Of a DNA stretch of 47,301 nucleotides, positions 42,599 to 47,301 are shown piece by piece. The stretch comes from DSOS01 sp035286585 (lineage in GTDB: Bacteria; Chloroflexota; Anaerolineae; Anaerolineales; UBA4823). Below the pieces are notes generated by a model that was not told the origin of the DNA, ran no database searches, and was given only the letters and a program-made list of their open reading frames with translations. The stretch's first letter is position 1. Every line of letters begins with the position of its first letter. The translations under genes and the position numbers were made by a program. The stretch is from assembly GCA_035286585.1 (NCBI GenBank), contig DATEDC010000043.1, positions 1 to 47,301 on the forward strand, in the 5' to 3' direction.

Positions 42599-43562
42599 TT
42601 TCAACCACCAGGCTTTCCATTGCTACTTCCCATTCCTGGTTTCCTGTTTTTACTTCCCCATCTATCCGCAGCAGCCACCGGTAGATGATCTTTAAATCTT
42701 CTCGGCTGAATTTTTTCGCCTGATCTGATACTTTTCCCGCCACGTAAGGGTGCAGGTGCAATATATGTGCCACATCGCGGTCATTATTTCCCAGGGCCAG
42801 AACTTCCTTGGCCAACAAAACCAGCCTGATCTGGCGAACTATCATATAAAATATCTGCATACGATCCTTCGTTTTGGTCAACTTACCTAATATCGCCAAC
42901 GCCCTTCGATTATTCCGATTTCCGATCGCGTCTACTAACTCGAATATATCTGCCTGAGAAATCGACACCACCAGCAGGTCGATATCTTCCACATCAATCC
43001 TTCTCTGATAACCCACGTAAGCCAGCAGTTTTTCCAGCTCATTATAGGCGAGCCGAGTGTTATCACCGACCAGGCTCGCCAGCGATGCGGCTGCCCTACG
43101 GGAAATCTTACCTCCTAGGCGAATCGTTTGAACCTCGATCCACCTGGTCAGCCTATCCCCTTTTAATTTTGGGAAAGATTGAACGACCGTCAGACGGTCT
43201 GATTTCGCCACCCAAGCCAACAGCCAGTGCCCTTCCTTTAGGGTGAGCTGCTCAACCAATATTAGCACGGTCGTTTTTGGCAGGCTCTCCAATAATGCGA
43301 TGAATTTACCCTGCGACCCAGCCGCCTCGATGGCTGGCAGCAGGTCTGTAACGATTACCATTCTGCTGGAGACGAATAACGGCAACGCCCCCACTATCAA
43401 TCGGAGATCTTCCAGGGTAGAGGATCTCCCGTCAACACGGTCAATGTTTATCCCGGATAACGCGGCATCGCCGAGCCCGGCCTGAATCTCGGAAAGAAAC
43501 AAAGCCAGCGAAAATTCATCTTCGCCGTGCAGGATATAAAGCCCCGCCGGATCTTCAGGCAC
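42591..43562 (-). CDS. holA: DNA polymerase III subunit delta
   Basis: 323-residue clamp-loader subunit that opens the beta clamp. The N-terminal AAA+-like domain begins AGLYILHGEDEFSLALFLSEI; typical later segments are LEKLLAYVG, the linker ISQADIFELVDAIGNRNNRRALAIL, and the C-terminal collar with FSREDLKIIYRWLLRIDGEVKTG. The start is GTG 43562, 2 bases after the stop of the DUF6391 gene, so the two are coupled. Walker motifs are missing, as expected for delta. Confidence 0.88.
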   Translation of the reverse strand: MPEDPAGLYILHGEDEFSLALFLSEIQAGLGDAALSGINIDRVDGRSSTLEDLRLIVGALPLFVSSRMVIVTDLLPAIEAAGSQGKFIALLESLPKTTVLILVEQLTLKEGHWLLAWVAKSDRLTVVQSFPKLKGDRLTRWIEVQTIRLGGKISRRAAASLASLVGDNTRLAYNELEKLLAYVGYQRRIDVEDIDLLVVSISQADIFELVDAIGNRNNRRALAILGKLTKTKDRMQIFYMIVRQIRLVLLAKEVLALGNNDRDVAHILHLHPYVAGKVSDQAKKFSREDLKIIYRWLLRIDGEVKTGNQEWEVAMESLVVEIR

Positions 43563-43564
43563 GC

Positions 43565-44095
43565 TCAGCTCCGGGTAATAATGCGATGAGCCGCAAGATG
43601 ACCTCGATGGGTCGGGATGATCTCTTCAACGGTTAACTCACCAATTTCACCCGAAGTAGTAATGTGCCTTTGGATCGACAAGCCCAAAGGCTGCGCTGCA
43701 ATCAGCGCTATGGTTGCCAACGTTGCCGCCAGGGGGAGTCTCTCCAGCTTATCACGCATGCGCCTATCCGCCCCAAACAAGGCAATAAACGCAGCCAAGC
43801 CTGCCATCACGCCTGCGGTCACAAAATTCGTCCCACAGTTCGGGTGTACAGCCAGGTGATGCTCACCCGCTCTCAATCTTTCCCTGGCTTCACGAACGAC
43901 TTCGCGCACAACCTCGGTGGGGATATTCCCGATCAACCAAAACCCCCTGGCATCTGAATGACCTGCCATGCTACGTTGGGGATAGCGCTGCGCAAGCAGG
44001 TGCAAAACCGCATGTTCGAGCCCATGATTGCGGCGGATACGGTCTACCACTGGTAGTTCCAGCACAGTTTCTTGAATAGTTTTTAGATAGCTCAT
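43565..44095 (-). CDS. DUF6391-like membrane protein
   Basis: 176 residues from ATG 44095 (TTG 44098 also in frame). A conserved RRNHGLEHAVLHLLAQRYP and a HPNCGTNFVTAG motif frame two membrane helices (VTAGVMAGLAAFIALFGA and LAATLATIALIAAQPLGLSI). This His-rich pattern is that of DUF6391, whose function is unknown; the histidines suggest metal binding. Coupled to holA, 2 bases apart. Confidence 0.65.
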   Translation of the reverse strand: MSYLKTIQETVLELPVVDRIRRNHGLEHAVLHLLAQRYPQRSMAGHSDARGFWLIGNIPTEVVREVVREARERLRAGEHHLAVHPNCGTNFVTAGVMAGLAAFIALFGADRRMRDKLERLPLAATLATIALIAAQPLGLSIQRHITTSGEIGELTVEEIIPTHRGHLAAHRIITRS

Positions 44096-44224
44096 CAACC
44101 TGTCCTCAGCAAGGATGTGTTCAAACCAGGCTTTAATCCACTGCTCTTATTCTACCATCCTGTCCCAATCGAAATTGAGCTGGCTGAATGGCTCTCGTCC
44201 ATTTCAACGATTCCGCCAGGAACC

Positions 44225-44262
44225 GAAAACAATCATGGGAGACTGCAACGCAATCTCCCATG
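44225..44262 (-). terminator. Terminator of the 7TM operon
   Basis: On the minus strand CATGGGAGA (44262-44254) pairs perfectly with TCTCCCATG (44242-44234) around an 11-base loop, followed by ATTGTTTTC. It is 22 bases after the stop of the 7TM gene. The rest of the space to the DUF6391 gene shows nothing. Confidence 0.8.
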
Positions 44263-44284
44263 ACGTATCCTGGGAATGTACCCT

Positions 44285-45100
44285 TTAATCACCAGTCGGC
44301 TCGGGAGCCAGGGCGCTTTCGCCCACCTGGGGTCTAGCCGCCACCTGAAAACCGGCAAACATCATAACAGCCGCTACCAGCTCGCCGATATACAAGAACT
44401 GCCCATAGCCCAGGCGGGTCAACGTGCTGGCGAAGCCGATCAAAAGGGCCCCGGCTGCGATCAGTACGTTGCCGAGCACCCGGTTCGGCAGGACGCGCTT
44501 GCGCCAGAACAGGTAAGCCGACCAGATGGCGCCCCCAACCAGGGTGAGCAGTCCATAGATATTGAAAAACGGGGTCGTCAGGCGCACAGTAGCCCCAAGC
44601 GGTAAAAGGCCGCGCGCAACCGTTACTTCCTCACCGCGGTAAACGACCTTCCCGATCTCCGCGTTGGGCGGGGGTGCTTCATCCGCTTCCAACCGCTTGG
44701 TGCCGTATTGCTCGCTAATGGGCTTGCTGGTCGTGAAGATCGTGGTATCCAATCTGGGCATGACCTGCAGCATCAAGTAACCAGCCCCGAGGCTCCCCAA
44801 AATCAGCACAGCCGTCACACCGTGAGCCCACTTCTTGCGCACCAGTAAATGCAGGGTGCCGTGACCGATCCAGGCCGCGTTCAGCACGGCGCCAAACAGG
44901 TACCAGGCGAAGAAAATCCACGGGTTCCAGGCCAGTGAGAGATAAGCTTCCGCAAAGCTGCCGGCGCCGAACATGGTCAGACCGATCCCCCAAAAGAGGA
45001 AATGAGGTTTACGGCGAACCAGAAAACGCTGGAACACCAGCACCACAAAAATAAACATGACGGCTGTCGAAAGAAAGGGCAGGATCAGGTTTATAGACAT
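44285..45100 (-). CDS. Seven-helix membrane protein, unknown function
   Basis: 271 residues with seven hydrophobic helices at roughly 3-24, 33-55, 58-82, 92-111, 180-200, 207-228 and 233-252, and a large outside loop (about 112-178). The loop contains RLEADEAPPPNAEIGKVVYR and reads as a small beta domain. The family is not recognised. It is the last gene of a minus-strand run after a PucC-type transporter, an HTH regulator and a 59-residue membrane protein, with gaps of about 30-40 bases, so it likely belongs to one operon. A terminator follows. Confidence 0.65.
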   Translation of the reverse strand: MSINLILPFLSTAVMFIFVVLVFQRFLVRRKPHFLFWGIGLTMFGAGSFAEAYLSLAWNPWIFFAWYLFGAVLNAAWIGHGTLHLLVRKKWAHGVTAVLILGSLGAGYLMLQVMPRLDTTIFTTSKPISEQYGTKRLEADEAPPPNAEIGKVVYRGEEVTVARGLLPLGATVRLTTPFFNIYGLLTLVGGAIWSAYLFWRKRVLPNRVLGNVLIAAGALLIGFASTLTRLGYGQFLYIGELVAAVMMFAGFQVAARPQVGESALAPEPTGD

Positions 45101-45131
45101 TTTTCTACTCCTTTTGGCTTATAGTTTCAGG

Positions 45132-45311
45132 TTAAAACGAAATAATACCCAGTAAGATCCCAACTGCAAATAGAATCAGCGCCCCCATCAAAATTGCCAT
45201 ACCAATTAATAACCCCGGGATGACCTTCTCATACAATGGAGAGTTGGATGGCATGCGAGACACCCGACCAGGTTTCTCAGTGTTCGAAGATTCCTTGTCC
45301 TCAGCAGACAT
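45132..45311 (-). CDS. 59-residue single-pass membrane protein
   Basis: Small frame with ATG 45311 and TAA at 45132-45134. It begins MSAEDKESSNTEKPG, a charged N-terminus, and ends with one hydrophobic helix from about residue 31 to 58 (IPGLLIGMAILMGALILFAV and on). The upstream bases include TGAGGA 12 or so bases before the ATG. It is 42 bases downstream of the HTH gene and 31 bases upstream of the 7TM gene. Without homologues the call rests on position, the good start and the clean membrane helix. Confidence 0.6.
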   Translation of the reverse strand: MSAEDKESSNTEKPGRVSRMPSNSPLYEKVIPGLLIGMAILMGALILFAVGILLGIISF

Positions 45312-45353
45312 GGTCTAGCACATCCTCACTACAGGCGGCCGCCGCTCCTGGTG

Positions 45354-45986
45354 TCATCGTGGTTTGCCGCGCTGATAAGCCTCGTAGGTTTCCAGTATTT
45401 TGATCAGGATCAGGTCCGTGAACAAATTGATCTTGCGGTATATGTCGCTCCAGGCAAAGGGTGAGCGCACCGAGGCGGCCTCAAAAACCGAAAGAAGCGA
45501 CTCGATCAACACATTGCGGAAGAACAAAAAGGCGTTGACGGCATCTGCGGCGCTCAGGTCGTGTCGCCGGCCGCGTGAGGCATACTCATAGCCGATGGCC
45601 TCTGCTTCTGCTTCGGCGGATCTACCATCTTCGGTCAAAAAACCCACCAAGCCCTGCATAAGCATGCGCCCGCTTTTCCGGTATTGATCGCGCGCCTCCT
45701 CATCGAGCTTGTTGTACCACGCCTCTGCGCTCAACCGTCCTTCGCTGATCTGGAAACGCGTATTCCTCAAGGCGTTTTGGACAACAAGATGGGCATCCAC
45801 CCCAGAGCTGTACGCAGTATGCGCCTGCATCCACAGTTCAAGTTCGCTGCGAAAGTAGCGACGGTGACCGCCCTGCGTGCGATGGACAGGAAGCTCGCCT
45901 TCATCAGACCAGCTTCTCACCGTGCTGGGGTGTACACCAAGCATTTTGGCCACCTCTCCCAGGCTCAACCATTTGTCAGATGCCAT
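45354..45986 (-). CDS. HTH regulator with RsbRD-like sensory domain
   Basis: 210 residues. The first 54 form a MerR/excisionase-type winged helix (WLSLGEVAKMLGVHPSTVRSWSDEGELPVHRTQGGHRRYFRSELELWM), with the S-T-V-R-x-W recognition helix and G-G-H-R-R-Y wing. The remainder (about 75-205) is a helical bundle that resembles the N-terminal RsbRD domain (LSAEAWYNKLDEEARDQYRKSGRMLMQGLVGFL). It probably senses an unknown signal and controls the neighbouring transporter and membrane genes. It begins 27 bases after the transporter stop. Confidence 0.7.
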   Translation of the reverse strand: MASDKWLSLGEVAKMLGVHPSTVRSWSDEGELPVHRTQGGHRRYFRSELELWMQAHTAYSSGVDAHLVVQNALRNTRFQISEGRLSAEAWYNKLDEEARDQYRKSGRMLMQGLVGFLTEDGRSAEAEAEAIGYEYASRGRRHDLSAADAVNAFLFFRNVLIESLLSVFEAASVRSPFAWSDIYRKINLFTDLILIKILETYEAYQRGKPR

Positions 45987-46013
45987 GCCTCGATTCCAAT
46001 TATCCCGGCACTC

Positions 46014-47300
46014 TCAGGCCTCGGCGGATAAAGCAGCTTGCTCAGTCAAAGATAAGCGCCGCGATTGCTGCTGAAATGCGCCGACATCAATTTGCCGCAA
46101 GATGAGCAGGGAGATAAGCAGCAACCCCGCTTCGATGCCAAATACTACGATATAACCGATAATAGGAGAATGGGAAAGCTGGGTTACCAGGTCCCTGACT
46201 GCGCCGCCCAATACCGAGCCGATCAGGCGCGAGATGGCATTTGCCATTCCCCAGGCGCCGATAAAAAGCCCAACCTTGCTTGGGGTGGTCATATCGAGCA
46301 TCAGGGAAAGATTGGAGACCGTGGCCAGACCGGTTCCGCTGCCCAGTAAAACAACCCCGGTGTAAAAAACCATTTGATTCAAGAGCAACCCGCTCGCCAC
46401 AATCAAGATGAAGCCAAGCGTCGCTACCAATGCCCCGATCGATGCAACCAGCCGTTTGGCCACCCTGCCTTCGAAAGCCCCGGCAATAACCAGAGCCAGC
46501 AGCACACACCCGCCCCAAATGGAGGTAATGCGGGTGGTATCCTTTACTGCCATGCCAAAGGCTTCGCCCCCAAAGGGTTCCAGGAGGATATCCTGGCCTA
46601 ATATCGCCGCCAACAGGATGATCAAATACCAAAAAAACAGGCTCGCCTGGCGGTTCTCTAAAACCGCCTTGATCAAGATTCCCCAGGACTGGCTCTCCGC
46701 AGGGTGCAAGGTTTGAGCGCGGCGCGATTCGAGCCTGACCAAACCGATCAAGCCCAGGGACAGGGCTGCCAAGCCGATTACCCGAAAGGCTCTTACCATC
46801 GCTTGCGGAGTATACGGATCCACCATCTGGCTCAAACCGATCGCCGTCACGACAATGCTGACAATCATCATGAACCACATCACCGCAATTGTTCGGCCGC
46901 GATTCTTTTCCCCGGACAGTTCGGAAGCCAGGGAGAGGTAAGCCACGGTGGCAAAGTTGAACCCCATCCCCCAGGCGCCAAAAGCCGCCACACCAAGAAT
47001 TGTGCCCAACTGCCAGTTATCGGCTAACAGAAATGCTGCCTGCGGCGAAAGCACCAGTCCAAGCACACACAGCAGCAATCCAAGGACGATGTAGGGCGTT
47101 CGCCGCAACCCCCACAGCGGGTGCCGGTCCGAGAATGACCCGATTGCAACCTGAATAGGCGAAAAAAGGTAGGGCAGCGACGCTAAGATGGCAACCAGGG
47201 TGGCGGAGATCGATAGCTCTTTGATCATCACCCGGTTGAGCGTGCTGTTGATGGGTACCAGCGTCATCGCTACGGCAACATGCAACAATCCCAATTGGAT
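46014..47300 (-). CDS. PucC/BCD-family MFS transporter (5' part missing)
   Basis: 428 codons of a 12-helix major-facilitator protein cut by the window end; the frame is open through 47300, so the TTG at 47294 is not a proven start. Residues STLNRVMIKELSISATLVAIL and SDRHPLWGLRRTPYI match the PucC/LhaA/bch2 bacteriochlorophyll-delivery family, in which these segments are conserved. In phototrophs such proteins help light-harvesting complex assembly; their role in non-phototrophs is unclear. It heads a minus-strand run with an HTH regulator and two membrane proteins. Confidence 0.75.
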   Translation of the reverse strand: MQLGLLHVAVAMTLVPINSTLNRVMIKELSISATLVAILASLPYLFSPIQVAIGSFSDRHPLWGLRRTPYIVLGLLLCVLGLVLSPQAAFLLADNWQLGTILGVAAFGAWGMGFNFATVAYLSLASELSGEKNRGRTIAVMWFMMIVSIVVTAIGLSQMVDPYTPQAMVRAFRVIGLAALSLGLIGLVRLESRRAQTLHPAESQSWGILIKAVLENRQASLFFWYLIILLAAILGQDILLEPFGGEAFGMAVKDTTRITSIWGGCVLLALVIAGAFEGRVAKRLVASIGALVATLGFILIVASGLLLNQMVFYTGVVLLGSGTGLATVSNLSLMLDMTTPSKVGLFIGAWGMANAISRLIGSVLGGAVRDLVTQLSHSPIIGYIVVFGIEAGLLLISLLILRQIDVGAFQQQSRRLSLTEQAALSAEA

Positions 47301-47301
47301 G

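Overview
The window is bacterial chromosomal DNA, GC-rich over most of its length, and best fits a Chloroflexota bacterium of the Anaerolineae type. The signs are Thr-Pro-rich linkers right after single membrane anchors in TPR and RodZ-like proteins, CIRCE/HrcA control of both chaperone operons, RNase J instead of RNase E, and a Gram-positive-type LexA box. The lineage is inferred from style and gene families; no 16S rRNA or tRNA gene was recognised. There is no CRISPR array and no complete mobile element.

Layout. 1-5.2 kb: end of an oligoendopeptidase F gene, an arsenate reductase, gyrA, a small membrane protein and birA. 5.2-14.8 kb: a core block rpsB-tsf-pyrH-frr-uppS-cdsA, then rplI on its own promoter, a RodZ-like protein with two HTH domains, rimO and a bisphosphate nucleotidase. 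14.8-18.3 kb: a GT39-like membrane glycosyltransferase facing a CopD-like/TPR pair. 18.3-22.3 kb: an accessory patch of short single-gene units and wrecks: a TRADD-N-associated 2TM protein, a small ABM-like protein, an IS110 transposase fragment, a DUF1905 remnant, a DinB-like protein, a dienelactone hydrolase and a TPR protein. 22.4-27.2 kb: M42 peptidase, luciferase-like oxidoreductase, pcm, and rnj preceded by a long structured leader. 27.2-32.1 kb: groES-groEL under CIRCE, and two tandem membrane-anchored TPR paralogs. 32.2-39.8 kb: trmD, an RluA-type pseudouridine synthase, and hrcA-grpE-dnaK-dnaJ-prmA with a second CIRCE. 39.7-47.3 kb: a LOG-family protein, a REC-GGDEF diguanylate cyclase, an AT-rich pair (degenerate FtsK-like ATPase plus an 88-residue protein), holA with DUF6391, and an operon with a PucC-type transporter, an HTH regulator, a 59-residue membrane protein and a 7TM protein.

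How it works together. Most genes are housekeeping: translation (rpsB, tsf, frr, rplI, rimO, trmD, prmA), lipid and wall precursors (uppS, cdsA), proteostasis (groESL, dnaKJ-grpE) and DNA topology and replication (gyrA, holA). HrcA, encoded here, should repress both chaperone operons through the two perfect CIRCE elements.

Best leads for new biology: (i) the AT-rich FtsK-like gene whose promoter carries two LexA-type boxes; (ii) the roughly 200-nt folded leader before RNase J; (iii) a 94-bp divergent region with two strong promoters that both predict leaderless mRNAs; (iv) the TRADD-N-associated protein in the accessory patch, close to an integron attC-like inverted repeat; (v) the PucC-type transporter operon cut by the window edge.
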